NCBI RefSeq assembly: GCF_017599305.1 | Contig: NZ_JAGFWR010000026.1 | Span: 1-64,000 of the forward strand | Direction: 5' to 3' | From: Micromonospora antibiotica | Lineage (GTDB): Bacteria; Actinomycetota; Actinomycetes; Mycobacteriales; Micromonosporaceae | DNA: 64,000 bases | Part shown: piece by piece, positions 1 to 11,530 of the stretch | Position numbering within the stretch: the first letter of the stretch is position 1 | Layout: each line of letters starts with the position of its first letter | Made by a program: the position numbers and the translations under genes | Notes under the pieces: model-generated | The model's input: the letters and a program-made list of their open reading frames with translations, nothing else | The model's database searches: none | What the model was told of the DNA's origin: nothing

Positions 1-71
1 GTCCGACCCGAAGCCCACAGATGCTCCAACACCTGCCGATGCCCGAACGTCAACACACCCGGCTTCGCCAC
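1..71 (-). CDS. N-terminal fragment of an unrecognised protein, cut by the window edge
   Basis: A minus-strand reading frame starts with GTG at 71, with GGAGGT about 4 nt upstream, and runs out of the window. The peptide begins MAKPGVLTFGHRQVLEHLWA and its codons are mostly G/C-ending. The helix-like, His/Arg-bearing start could be a helix-turn-helix region, as in transposase or regulator N-termini, but 23 residues are too few to assign a family. It lies next to an intergenic palindromic repeat. Confidence 0.4.
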   Translation of the reverse strand, partial: MAKPGVLTFGHRQVLEHLWASGR

Positions 72-124
72 CAGGACCTCCAACCCAACCCAAGATCAGT
101 TGCACTGAAGCCTAGAAACCGCCC

Positions 125-180
125 GATCAACTTTGACGTAAACCTCTTGATCAACTGACGCAAAGCTCTTGATCACCGGA
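125..180. repeat. Degenerate copies of the GATCAAGAGGTTTACG palindrome family
   Basis: Contains GACGTAAACCTCTTGATCA and a diverged second arm, GCAAAGCTCTTGATCACCGG. The same core forms perfect hairpins near 41.6 kb. The rest of 72-229 holds a G-rich tract before the dgt stop and no gene that I can support. Confidence 0.7.
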
Positions 181-229
181 TCGAGGGGGCGGGGGGCGGA
201 GGGCGGGAGCGGCGGGGGGGGAGGGGGTT

Positions 230-1504
230 TCAGGTGAGGTGGGTGTGCCAGGTCAGGGCGGCGGGGTCGGTGAGGGAGGCGACCTGGTCGATGATGACGC
301 GTAGGCGGGCCGGGTCGTCTCCGGCCTGCCGCCAGAGGGGGGCGAAGACCGGGTCGAGGGCGTCCGGGGCGCGGTCGACGAGCACGGTGACCAGTTCGGT
401 GAGGACGTCCCGCTGACGGTCGTAACGGGTGCGGGCGTCCGGACGGCACATCACGTACCGCCAGGCGATGCCCTTGAGCAGGGCACACTGCGCCCTGATC
501 CGGCGCGGCACGACCAGGTCGGCGGCGTAGCGGTGGTGCGGGCCGGGGCCGAAGCGGTCCCGGGTCGCCCCGACCACGGTCGCCACGAACCGGCCGGTGA
601 GCACGCTGGTGGTGGCCTTGAGGGCGACCTGCGCCCGGTGGCTGCCGTCGTACCCGGCCAACGGGGTGAGCACCGGGTCGGCGAGCAACTCGACAAGCAC
701 CCCGCCGAGGTCGTCCGGGGACTCCCCGGAGTAGACGGCGGCCACGTCGACGCAGAGCGCGGCGCGTTCGTCCGGGTCGTTCAGGAGGGGACGCAACGAG
801 ACGTACCCGCCGTGGATGCCGTCCTCGACGTCGTGCACCGAGTACGCCACGTCGTCGGCCCAGTCCATCACCTGCGCCTCCAGGCAGCGGCGGGCCCCGC
901 CGGACGGGTCGGGATCAGCGGAGGTGGCGGTGGGGGCGGGGCTGCCGGCGCGTAGCCAGTCGAAGACCGGGCGATCGTCGCCGTACACGCCGAACTTGCG
1001 CAGCCCGGGGCGGCGGGGCCACGGGTACTTGCTGACCGCGTCGAGCGCGGCCCGGGTGAGGTTGAGCCCCGCAGGGCTGCCGTCCGGGGCGAGCACCTTC
1101 GCCTCCAGCCGGGTGAGCACCCGCAGCGTCTGCGCGTTGCCCTCGAAGCCGCCACAGGACGCGGCGAGCCCGTCCAGGGTGTCCTCGCCGTTGTGCCCGA
1201 AGGGCGGGTGCCCGAGGTCGTGGGCCAGCCCGGCGGTGTCCACCAGGTCGGGGTCGCAGCCGAGCCGGGCACCCATCTCCCGGGCGATCTGGGCCACCTC
1301 CAGCGAGTGGGTCAGCCGGGTACGCAGGAAGTCGTCGGTCCCGGCGACGTGCACCTGGGTCTTCGCGGCGAGCCGACGGAACGCCGCCGAGTGCAGCACC
1401 CGGGCCCGGTCCCGCTCGTACGGGGACCGGCCGTGGCCGGTGTCCTTGGGCGTCTCCTCGACCCACCGTTGCGCGTCGGCCGGGTGCCCGTCGACTGTGG
1501 GCAT
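230..1504 (-). CDS. dgt: dGTPase-like deoxynucleoside triphosphate triphosphohydrolase (HD domain)
   Basis: This 424-residue HD-superfamily enzyme would hydrolyse dGTP or other dNTPs to the nucleoside and triphosphate in the cytoplasm. The family start SPYERDRARVLHSAAFRRLA is near residue 27. The metal ligands are visible as H66 in the THSLEV segment, the HD pair H95-D96 in AGLAHDLGHPPFGH, and a later Asp in DWADDVAYS. The start is the ATG at 1504. The frame stays open upstream to 1603, but that part is repeat-derived Pro/Gly/Cys sequence and unlikely to be translated. It is transcribed away from ppdK's 3' end. Family is clear; substrate preference cannot be read from sequence. Confidence 0.93.
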   Translation of the reverse strand: MPTVDGHPADAQRWVEETPKDTGHGRSPYERDRARVLHSAAFRRLAAKTQVHVAGTDDFLRTRLTHSLEVAQIAREMGARLGCDPDLVDTAGLAHDLGHPPFGHNGEDTLDGLAASCGGFEGNAQTLRVLTRLEAKVLAPDGSPAGLNLTRAALDAVSKYPWPRRPGLRKFGVYGDDRPVFDWLRAGSPAPTATSADPDPSGGARRCLEAQVMDWADDVAYSVHDVEDGIHGGYVSLRPLLNDPDERAALCVDVAAVYSGESPDDLGGVLVELLADPVLTPLAGYDGSHRAQVALKATTSVLTGRFVATVVGATRDRFGPGPHHRYAADLVVPRRIRAQCALLKGIAWRYVMCRPDARTRYDRQRDVLTELVTVLVDRAPDALDPVFAPLWRQAGDDPARLRVIIDQVASLTDPAALTWHTHLT

Positions 1505-1540
1505 CTCAGCCCCGCCGGGGCTCGTCGTCGCCGGACAGGG

Positions 1541-1650
1541 CCAGCCCGAACACGCCGGACACGACCGGCCCGGACACGCCGGACAGGGCCGGCCCGAACG
1601 CAACCGGCCCGAACGCGCCGGGCGCGACCGGCCCGAACACGCAGGTCCCG
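1541..1650. repeat. Irregular GC-rich tandem repeats upstream of dgt
   Basis: Repeated variants of CGGCCCGAACACGCCGGACA occur with irregular 20-25 bp spacing between the dgt start and the ppdK terminator. The rest of 1505-1807 shows nothing else that I can identify. Confidence 0.6.
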
Positions 1651-1807
1651 GGTCGGCCGGCGTCGACGGTGGCGCTCACCCAGCCGCTGCTCATCCGGTC
1701 ACCCCTTCACGGTCGTACCCCATGGTCGCGGGAGCCCAGGTTACGCCGCACCGCGCCGGGGGCGCGCGCACCGGGAACCCCGCGACCCGGCCGGGCACCG
1801 ACGCCGC

Positions 1808-1842
1808 GCGACGCCCACCGGCGGCGGGCCGGTGGGCGTCGC
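1808..1842 (-). terminator. Intrinsic terminator of ppdK
   Basis: A perfect 15-bp stem (GCGACGCCCACCGGC pairing with GCCGGTGGGCGTCGC) and a 5-nt loop begin 7 nt beyond the ppdK stop. There is no T-tract, as in most hairpins of this window. Confidence 0.8.
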
Positions 1843-1848
1843 GGGCGG

Positions 1849-4605
<2,757 letters not shown>

Positions 4606-4748
4606 CAGAAGCCTCCCACGCGCGCCGGAATTGACACTTAACGAAGGTTCAGTTCTGACCTACCCCGGGGCCGACCTCCGGCAATCCGGCCTGGTCAGCG
4701 ATCGGTGGGCGAAGGTTAAGCGAACATCGGGCAGCCTGGGACCGTTCG

Positions 4749-4810
4749 GTGACAATAGGCACAGCCATCACGACTATCCGCGTTCGCGCCGGTTTCTGGG
4801 AACGCTTCCA
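4749..4810 (+). promoter_or_regulatory. Promoter and LacI-type operator for the GH20 gene
   Basis: GTGACA (4749-4754) and GACTAT (4772-4777) are separated by 17 nt, giving a plausible housekeeping promoter. Just downstream of the expected start site lies TGGGAACGCTTCCA (4797-4810), close to the CebR/LacI-family operator TGGGAGCGCTCCCA. The position suggests a roadblock type of carbohydrate repression. This is inference from sequence only. Confidence 0.5.
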
Positions 4811-4916
4811 TGCGCACGATCACGCAATTCCGCTTCCTCCTCGTACTCTTGACGTCACCGGTTCCGCAAACCTGACCTTTGCCATATCCCTCGCGAATAC
4901 ACCCCGGAGCTGCCCC

Positions 4917-6788
4917 GTGTCGCTCACCCCGCCCCCCGGCCTCGTCCCCGCCCCAGCCCCCGAGCAGCCAGCCCCCGCCGACCTCCCGTCCGCGCCCGAC
5001 CAGGCCCCCACCATGCCGGCCGCGCCGACGACGGACGGGCCCGCGACGGACGGGCCCACGACGGGTGGGCCCACGACGGGTGGGCCCACGACGGGCTTCG
5101 TGGTCACCGGGGTCGAGCCGGCGGCGGCCGAACTGGCGGGCAGCGCCGCCGGGGCCGCCGAACGGCTGCTCACCCGGCCGCCGGTCGGGTTGGGCGACGT
5201 GGTGCCGGCGCCCGCGTCAGTGAGGCCGCAGCCGGCCGCGAACTTCGCCCTCCCGGCCGATGCGGCGGTACGGGTGAGCGCCGACCCGGCCGCCCGGGAC
5301 GTCGCCGAACATCTCGCGGAGTTGCTGCGTCCCGCCACCGGCCTGCCGCTGCCGGTCGCCGACCTGCCCACGATCCCGGGCACGCTGATGCTCACCCTGG
5401 CCGCCACCGCGCCGCGCTCGGCGGCGGCGGCGGTGCGGGAGTGGGCAGCGGAGGAGTACCGACTCGACGTCGACGTCGACGGGGTACGCATCACCGCCGG
5501 CACCGCGGCCGGCCTCTTCCACGGTGTGCAGACGCTGCGGCAACTGCTGCCGGCGGCCGTCGAGAGCCGGACCACGGTGGCCGAGCGGTGGGTGGTGCCC
5601 GGCGGCACGATCGTCGACCGCCCCCACTTCCCCTACCGGGGCGCGATGCTCGACGTGGCGCGGCACTTCTTCACCGTCGACGACGTGTGTCGGGTGATCG
5701 ACCACCTGGCCCGGTACAAGCTCAACCACCTGCACCTGCACCTCACCGACGACCAGGGCTGGCGGATCGCCGTCGACTCCTGGCCCCGGCTGGCCACCGT
5801 CGGCGGGCGCACCGAGGTGGGCGGCGGCCCCGGTGGCTGGTACACCGCCGCCGACTACCGACGCATCGTCGGATACGCCGCCCGGCGGCACGTCACCGTC
5901 GTCCCCGAGGTGGACCTGCCCGGCCATACCAACGCGGCGCTGGTCGCCTACCCGGAGCTGGCGCCGGGCAAGGTCGCGCCACCGCCGTACACCGGCACCG
6001 AGGTCGGCTTCAGCTACGTCGACCCCACCGACGAGCGGACGTACGACTTCGTCGCCGACGTGCTCGGCGAGGTGGCCGCGCTGACCCCCGGGCCGTGGCT
6101 GCACATCGGCGGCGACGAGGCGTACAAGGTGAAGGGGGCGGCGTACACCGGTTTCGTGGAGCGGGTGCAGCAGATCGTCGCCGGGCTCGGCCGGACCGTG
6201 GTCGGCTGGCACCAGATCGCCCCCGCCGACCAGGTCGACGGCCGGGTCCTCCAGTGGTGGGGCACCGACGGCGACGACCCGACCGTCGCCGAGGCGGTAC
6301 GCCGGGGCGCCCGGCTGATCCTCTCCCCCGGCAACCACGCCTACCTGGACATGAAGTACGCCCCGGACACACCGCTCGGCCACGACTGGGCGGGCCTGAT
6401 CGACGTGCACCGGGCGTACCACTGGGACCCGGCGACCCACCTGACCGGCGTCCCGGCGGAGGCGGTGCTCGGCGTGGAGGCCCCGCTCTGGACCGAGTCG
6501 GTGACGTCGTTGGCCGAGATCGAGTTCCTGCTCCTCCCCCGGCTGCCCGCCCTTGCCGAGGTGGCCTGGTCCGCGCCGTCGACCCGGAGCTGGGCGGGAT
6601 TCCGGGAGCGGCTGGCCGGCCACGGCCCGCGCTGGCAGGCCGCCGGCATCACGTTCCACCCGTCCCCGGAGATCCCCTGGCCCCACCTCCGACAACGTCC
6701 GCATCGCCGGCAGCCCGCCACCAGCCCGCCAACCTCGACCACTTTCCGTCACATCCGGCCACGGGCAGACAGCAATCACGTAGAGTAA
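4917..6788 (+). CDS. Glycoside hydrolase family 20 beta-N-acetylhexosaminidase
   Basis: This 623-residue protein should remove terminal GlcNAc or GalNAc from chitin- or glycan-derived oligosaccharides. A GH20b-like N-terminal domain (about 130-230) precedes the catalytic TIM barrel starting at PYRGAMLDVARHFF. The catalytic Asp-Glu pair of GH20 substrate-assisted hydrolysis is D400-E401 in HIGGDE. The GTG at 4917 was chosen because GGAG lies 8-9 nt upstream; an in-frame ATG exists at 4749. No signal peptide is visible: the first 60 residues are Pro/Ala-rich and contain a 15-bp DNA repeat encoding GPTTG units. The protein may therefore be cytoplasmic or exported by another route. The Arg/Pro-rich C-terminal tail is unusual. 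Confidence 0.88.
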   Translation: MSLTPPPGLVPAPAPEQPAPADLPSAPDQAPTMPAAPTTDGPATDGPTTGGPTTGGPTTGFVVTGVEPAAAELAGSAAGAAERLLTRPPVGLGDVVPAPASVRPQPAANFALPADAAVRVSADPAARDVAEHLAELLRPATGLPLPVADLPTIPGTLMLTLAATAPRSAAAAVREWAAEEYRLDVDVDGVRITAGTAAGLFHGVQTLRQLLPAAVESRTTVAERWVVPGGTIVDRPHFPYRGAMLDVARHFFTVDDVCRVIDHLARYKLNHLHLHLTDDQGWRIAVDSWPRLATVGGRTEVGGGPGGWYTAADYRRIVGYAARRHVTVVPEVDLPGHTNAALVAYPELAPGKVAPPPYTGTEVGFSYVDPTDERTYDFVADVLGEVAALTPGPWLHIGGDEAYKVKGAAYTGFVERVQQIVAGLGRTVVGWHQIAPADQVDGRVLQWWGTDGDDPTVAEAVRRGARLILSPGNHAYLDMKYAPDTPLGHDWAGLIDVHRAYHWDPATHLTGVPAEAVLGVEAPLWTESVTSLAEIEFLLLPRLPALAEVAWSAPSTRSWAGFRERLAGHGPRWQAAGITFHPSPEIPWPHLRQRPHRRQPATSPPTSTTFRHIRPRADSNHVE

Positions 6789-6895
6789 CCGATTTTCGAT
6801 CCCATTCCGCGGCCCAGCCGGCCCCGTAATCCTCAGAACCCGCCTGAACTGCCCATTCCCCCCAACTCCCGGCAACCCCCACCAACCCCCATCCA

Positions 6896-6972
6896 CATCC
6901 TTTGCTCTGCTGCCACATTCGCACCAGACACAAAGCGTGACCGTCGCGCCGAGGGCAGCAGAGCAAAGGATG
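6896..6972. repeat. Perfect 19-bp inverted repeat with 39-nt spacer
   Basis: CATCCTTTGCTCTGCTGCC (6896-6914) is exactly complementary to GGCAGCAGAGCAAAGGATG (6954-6972). It sits about 110 nt past the hexosaminidase stop in a 762-bp gene-free stretch (6789-7550). It is too widely spaced for a typical terminator and may be a dispersed intergenic repeat. The remainder of the stretch holds only the 16-bp repeat described separately. Confidence 0.8.
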
Positions 6973-7256
6973 CGGGTGGGTCTGGGGTGGGGGGCGCCAA
7001 AAGTGACGCTTAGTGACCGAATTGAGAGGTCGGCGACGGGGTCGTCGGATTCGGGGCGCCGCTGGCGGACCAGCCCACCCGCCCGGTGACGGAGGCCACC
7101 CGTAGGTCGGAATCGTGGGCCGGCCGGGGTCGTTACATCTGGCATCCGCGATCGCACCCCGGCCGGCCCGCTCGGCCGGAGGCGCGGGAGCGCCACCGGA
7201 ACGGACGCCCCCCGGAGCACGACGCCCCGGAACACGGCGCCCGAGCACGGCGGCCG

Positions 7257-7352
7257 GAACGCGAGCCACCCGGAACGCGAGCCACCCGGAACACGAGCCA
7301 CCCGGAACGCGAGCCATCCGGGGCGCGCCGCCCCGGAACAGCGAGCCACCCG
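7257..7352. repeat. 16-bp minisatellite upstream of the C39 peptidase gene
   Basis: Four head-to-tail copies of GAACGCGAGCCACCCG (7257-7320, with 0-2 changes each) are followed by a broken copy to about 7352. The unit is not a multiple of three, which argues against coding. Confidence 0.85.
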
Positions 7353-7550
7353 GAACGCACGGGCCTCGGCGCTGGCAGCGGGCGCGGAATGCCTGCGCCA
7401 CCGGCTCGGTTACACGTCCCCGGCCGGCACCCCGCGAACCGCCGGCCCGAGCTACCTCTTCACCTGCCCCACGGCGCGACCGCGCCCATCCCGCACCCCC
7501 TGCGGACGTATGCGGGCGTGGACCCCCGAGATGCAGAGGAGCACGACATC

Positions 7551-8204
7551 ATGCGTACCGACATCCTGCGTAAGACCGTGCTGACCGCTGCCGGCCTGGC
7601 CGTCACCGCCGGTGGCATCGCCGGCCCCGCGCTGGCCGCCCAGGCCGCCGAGACGACCCGACCCGCCGCCGTCGTGCAGACCGACCGCAAGCCGGCCGGC
7701 GAGCGCGAGTTGAAGGTCGACTACGCCGCGCAGCCCAACTTCTACTACTGCGGCCCCGCCGCCACCCGGAACGCCCTGAGTGTCCAGGGCAAGAACATCG
7801 ACGTCGACGCCATGGCCAAGGAGATGGGCACCACCGAGGACGGCACCGACAGCATCAACGACATCACCCCGGTGCTGAACAAGGAGATCGGCCGCAACGC
7901 GTACCGCAGCACCGAGATCCCGGTCGACAAGGTCGACGGCAAGCGCATCGCGCAGCTGCGGGCCGACATCGTCCGGGCGGTGGACGACGGCCGAGCCGTG
8001 GTCGCCAACATCGCCGGCACCGCCACCGACACCGACGGCAACACCCACGCCTTCGAGGGTGGGCACTACATCAGCGTCGTCGGCTACCGCGACGGTGGGC
8101 GGGTCGTGACGATCGCCGACTCCGCCAACCCGGACACCGCCTCCTACCGGATCGACGTCGACGAGCTGGCCCACTGGATCGCCAGCCGCGGCTACGCCTC
8201 CTGA
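7551..8204 (+). CDS. Secreted C39-like cysteine peptidase
   Basis: The 217-residue product starts with a clear Sec signal peptide (MRTDILRK, a hydrophobic core to about residue 24, then an Ala-X-Ala region near 30-33). The mature part matches the peptidase C39_2 fold. Cys67 lies in YYCGPAATRNA, His172 in GGHYISVVGY and Asp190 in IADSANP, giving a papain-type triad. The ATG at 7551 follows AGAGGAG. Unlike bacteriocin-processing C39 domains it has no ABC transporter fused or nearby, so an extracellular housekeeping or hydrolytic role is more likely. Its substrate is unknown. Upstream in-frame sequence to 7086 is repeat-derived and not part of the gene. Confidence 0.82.
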   Translation: MRTDILRKTVLTAAGLAVTAGGIAGPALAAQAAETTRPAAVVQTDRKPAGERELKVDYAAQPNFYYCGPAATRNALSVQGKNIDVDAMAKEMGTTEDGTDSINDITPVLNKEIGRNAYRSTEIPVDKVDGKRIAQLRADIVRAVDDGRAVVANIAGTATDTDGNTHAFEGGHYISVVGYRDGGRVVTIADSANPDTASYRIDVDELAHWIASRGYAS

Positions 8205-8223
8205 CCCGCCCCACACCGGTCAT

Positions 8224-8262
8224 GCGAAGGGCCGGCCCCCCTCCCGGGGGTCGGCCCTTCGC
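8224..8262. terminator. Bidirectional terminator between C39 peptidase and dusB
   Basis: A stem of about 17 bp (GCGAAGGGCCGGCCCCC pairing with GGGGGTCGGCCCTTCGC, one G-T pair) lies 20 nt after the peptidase stop, between convergent genes. Confidence 0.8.
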
Positions 8263-8418
8263 CGTCGGCACCGCCGACCGGCGGACCACCCCGGACAACC
8301 CGAACAGCACACCACCCCGGGCGGCGGAACACCACGGACCACCCCCAGGCAGCGGACGGCCCGGGCGGCGGACGCCCCGGCGACCCCGGGCGGCGGACGG
8401 CGACCGGGTCGGTCGGTC

Positions 8419-9588
8419 TCAGCCGCCCGAGTCGTCCAACTCGGCCCCCTCGGGGACGGTGTCGTCGTCCCGGCTGGCCAGCCAGCCCTCGGGCAGGAAG
8501 ACCTTGCCGGGAGAGTTCGTCCGGCCGCGCGGCTGACCGAGGGCGGCCACCGGGAACGGTTCGACCGCGTCCAGCTTGCCGAGCAGGTCGTCCAGCTGGG
8601 CCAGGCTCTCGATCATGGCGAGTTCCCGGCGCAGCTCGCTGCCCACCGGGAAACCCTTCAGGTACCAGGCGACGTGCTTGCGGAAGTCGGTGCAGCCGTC
8701 CCGCTCGCCCCGCGCCGGGGTACGCGAGCCGGCGGTGAACTGTTCCACCAGCAGTTCGGCGTGCCGACGCATGGTCACCGCCACCTCGCCGAGGGTCGGC
8801 AGCCGACGCTCCGGTCGGCCCTCGAATGCGGCCTCCAGGTCGGCGAAGAGCCACGGCCGCCCCAGGCAACCCCGGCCGACCACCACCCCGTCCACCCCGG
8901 TGTGGGCCACCATCCGCAACGCGTCGTCGGCCTCCCAGATGTCACCGTTGCCGAGCACCGGCACGTCGAGCGCCTGCTTGAGGGTGGCGATGGCGTCCCA
9001 GTCGGCAGTGCCGGAATACCGCTGCGCAGCCGTACGCCCGTGCAGGGCGACCGCCGCCACCCCGGCGTCCTGGGCGGCCAGCCCCGCCTCGACGTACGTC
9101 AGGTGGTCGTCGTCGATGCCCTTGCGCATCTTGACGGTGACCGGCACCCCGGCGGGTGACGCGGCGTCCACCGCCGCCCTGACCAGCCGGGCGAAGAGCC
9201 GCCGCCGCCAGGGCAGGGCCGAGCCGCCGCCCCGGCGGGTCACCTTGGGCACCGGGCAGCCGAAGTTCAGGTCGATGTGGTCGGCGAGGTCACGCTCCAC
9301 CACGATCCGTACCGCAGCCGCGGTCACCTCCGGGTCGGTGCCGTAGAGCTGGAGGCTACGCGGTTGCTCCTCGGCACCGAACGCGATCATGCGCAGGGTC
9401 TTCGGGTTCCGCTGCACCAGCGCGATCGTGGTGATCATCTCGCAGACGTAGATGCCACCGCCCTGCTCCCGGCAGAGCTGCCGGAAACCGACGTTGGTGA
9501 TGCCGGCCATGGGCGCGAGCACCACCGGCGGCCACACCCGGTGGGGGCCGATGGTGAGCGGGCGCAGGACCGCAGCGGGACTGGTCAC
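8419..9588 (-). CDS. dusB: tRNA-dihydrouridine synthase (DusB type)
   Basis: This 389-residue FMN enzyme reduces specific uridines of tRNA to dihydrouridine. It opens with the barrel strand VVLAPMAGITNVGFRQLC. The catalytic cysteine lies in NFGCPVPKVTRRGGGSAL, and FMN-phosphate binding residues lie in VLGNGDIW and GVVVGRGCLGRPW. The GTG at 9588 begins the conserved sequence. Upstream there is no Shine-Dalgarno but GATTCT sits 7 nt before the start, so the mRNA may be leaderless. The C-terminal helical domain is followed by an acidic tail. Confidence 0.93.
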   Translation of the reverse strand: MTSPAAVLRPLTIGPHRVWPPVVLAPMAGITNVGFRQLCREQGGGIYVCEMITTIALVQRNPKTLRMIAFGAEEQPRSLQLYGTDPEVTAAAVRIVVERDLADHIDLNFGCPVPKVTRRGGGSALPWRRRLFARLVRAAVDAASPAGVPVTVKMRKGIDDDHLTYVEAGLAAQDAGVAAVALHGRTAAQRYSGTADWDAIATLKQALDVPVLGNGDIWEADDALRMVAHTGVDGVVVGRGCLGRPWLFADLEAAFEGRPERRLPTLGEVAVTMRRHAELLVEQFTAGSRTPARGERDGCTDFRKHVAWYLKGFPVGSELRRELAMIESLAQLDDLLGKLDAVEPFPVAALGQPRGRTNSPGKVFLPEGWLASRDDDTVPEGAELDDSGG

Positions 9589-9692
9589 GTACCCCAGAAT
9601 CCCATGCCGTCGGCGGCCCGCCCACCGCCGGTCCCCGGCCGCCGCCACGGCGGTGGGCAAACTCGCACCACGACGGCGACCGGTGTACGACT

Positions 9693-10493
9693 TCAGTACG
9701 TGCCGGGTTCGGCGAGGATCAACCCGCAGACGTCCACGATGACCGAGGTGGCCGCGTTGACGTAGACGCCGAACGACAGCGGGGTGCCGTCGTGGCTGCC
9801 CAACTGCACCTCCACCAGGTTCGACAGCACCTGGTTGGGCCCCCACCAGTTCAACGAGGACGTCCCCGGCCGAGCCGTCGACGAGCTGTACGCGGTGAGG
9901 AAGCCGCCGGAGACGGTCCCGGCCACGGTGACGTTGACGTACGCGGCGGTGGCCTTGCCGGCCAGCGCCGGCGGCACGTTCTCCACCGTCACGTGGATGA
10001 TCTTGCCGGCGCCGAGCTTGCCGGCGAGCACGTTCCCCGCGCCGGCCACCACGTTGCCGCCGTAGGTGCCCATCGCACGGGTGTCCAGGATGCGCGTCGG
10101 CGCGACCGCCAGCGTCCGGTTCGCCCAGCGGGAGGTGTTGACGTACCGCTTCGTCGCGTCCCTGCCCCCGATGACCAGGTCACCCGACTCGTTGATCGCC
10201 AGCGAACCGGTAGGCAGCTCCGCCGGGATCGCCGCGTCCGCAGTGGGCGCGAGGATCAACGGCGGACGCCCGTCGGCGTGGGTGAGGGTCAGCGTCGGGG
10301 CGGCCGACGAGCCCCCGGTCAGCAGCGTCCCGGTCGTACCGGCGTCGTTGGTCAACCCGGCGCGGACCGGGTCGCCGGCAGCCGCCTCGGCCGGCGTGGC
10401 GACGACGGCCGCGACCGGGACACCCGCACCGACGGCGAGGCCGCCCTTCACCAGCCGCCGACGGGTGGTCGAGGAGCTCTGGTCGCTGGTCAT
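9693..10493 (-). CDS. Tat-exported protein of unknown function, paralog A
   Basis: This 266-residue protein starts at the ATG at 10493 behind GAGGAGGA. The twin-arginine segment TTRRRLVKGGLAVGAG and an Ala-rich h-region ending near EAAAGD indicate Tat export. A first module ends in GSLAINESGDLVIGG. The second module has the landmarks APTRILDTR, YVNVTVAG, GGFLTAYSS, SSLNWWGPNQVLSNLVEVQLG and a final VIVDVCGLIL strand. The APTRxLDTR...VIVDVxGxx arrangement recurs in many actinobacterial cell-surface proteins with no established function that I know of. It is the last gene of a three-gene paralog array and follows paralog B by 19 nt. Confidence 0.75.
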   Translation of the reverse strand: MTSDQSSSTTRRRLVKGGLAVGAGVPVAAVVATPAEAAAGDPVRAGLTNDAGTTGTLLTGGSSAAPTLTLTHADGRPPLILAPTADAAIPAELPTGSLAINESGDLVIGGRDATKRYVNTSRWANRTLAVAPTRILDTRAMGTYGGNVVAGAGNVLAGKLGAGKIIHVTVENVPPALAGKATAAYVNVTVAGTVSGGFLTAYSSSTARPGTSSLNWWGPNQVLSNLVEVQLGSHDGTPLSFGVYVNAATSVIVDVCGLILAEPGTY

Positions 10494-10512
10494 GCTGCTG
10501 TCCTCCTCGTGG

Positions 10513-11466
10513 TCACGCACCGGTCCGCACCTCGCGGTCACCGCGCTCGGCGGCTTCCCTGATCACCCGGGCCCGGACTCCGCCGGCACCGACGCGACCG
10601 CCCTGGGCGGCCTTCGCGTTGACCACCGCCGACTCCGGGTGGAACACCAGCAGGCCGGTGACATCGAGGATCACCGCCGCCGCGCCAGCGGCCACCCAGA
10701 CGGCCACCACGTCGGGGTAGTAGTCCCCACCGGCGGTCTCGTAGCCGCCGAGCTGGGAGATGACACCGTTGGAGAGCAGCTGGCCGGCGTCCCACCAGTT
10801 GATCGTGGAGGCGGTGGGCAGCTCACCCCGACCCCAGACGGTGGCGAACCCGCCGCGCGCGGTGTTGGCCACGGTGACGTTGCCCATCAGGCCGTCGCCG
10901 TAGTCGACGATGTCGCGCAGGTGCACGACCAGCAGGGTGTCGGCAAGTACCCGGCCCTGCGGATCGACCCGGCCGGCCCCCTCCAGGAGCCGGGCGCGAC
11001 CGGTCGCGCTACGACTGTCGAGCACCCGGGTCGGCGGGATCGGCACCAGCATGGTGGCGTTCGCCGTGGTCAGCGTCTCGTGCTGCACCACCGCGCTGTC
11101 GACCACCCGCTGCACGCCCAGGCCGTCGGCGGTGGAGACCAGCCCGCCGCCCCACCCGAAGCTGGACGACCGGCGGGTCAGCCGGAGGGTCGCACCGGTG
11201 CTGTTCTCCAGGGCGAGCGTTGCGGCCCCGCCGTCGGCGGCGCTGGTCACGACGGTGTGCAGGCCGCCGGTGGTGGTCCCGCCGAGGACAACCGGGTCTC
11301 CGGTCGCGGCGGCGGCGGGCGCGGCGTTGGCTGTGGTGCCGGCGGTCGCGGCGGCGGCGGGCGCCGCGGCGGCTGTGGTGCCGGCGACCGCCGCGCCGCC
11401 GGTGACGGCGGCCCGCCGCAGCAGGGCCCGCCGGGAGGCGGCCGGGTCAGGTTCGGTCGACGTCAT
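10513..11466 (-). CDS. Tat-exported protein of unknown function, paralog B
   Basis: This 317-residue protein starts at the ATG at 11466 in MTSTEPDPAASRRALLRRAA, a twin-arginine motif followed by a long Ala/Thr-rich stretch. The core keeps PPTRVLDSR, GNVTVANTARGGFATVWG, STINWWDAGQLLSNGV and AVILDVTGLLV in the same order as paralogs A and C. It differs in having a divergent first module and a longer basic C-terminal tail after the last beta strand. Spacing (65 nt from paralog C, 19 nt to A) fits one operon. Function is unknown. Confidence 0.72.
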   Translation of the reverse strand: MTSTEPDPAASRRALLRRAAVTGGAAVAGTTAAAAPAAAATAGTTANAAPAAAATGDPVVLGGTTTGGLHTVVTSAADGGAATLALENSTGATLRLTRRSSSFGWGGGLVSTADGLGVQRVVDSAVVQHETLTTANATMLVPIPPTRVLDSRSATGRARLLEGAGRVDPQGRVLADTLLVVHLRDIVDYGDGLMGNVTVANTARGGFATVWGRGELPTASTINWWDAGQLLSNGVISQLGGYETAGGDYYPDVVAVWVAAGAAAVILDVTGLLVFHPESAVVNAKAAQGGRVGAGGVRARVIREAAERGDREVRTGA

Positions 11467-11530
11467 TCTTCGTTCCCCCGTCGGCTGGTCGGATGGCGGC
11501 GTTCGGGGCGCGGTGCGCGCCTCCGGCCAC

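Noticed and set aside
7551..8204. C39 peptidase as part of a bacteriocin export system
   Set aside because: No ABC transporter, precursor peptide or immunity gene nearby; the protein itself is secreted.
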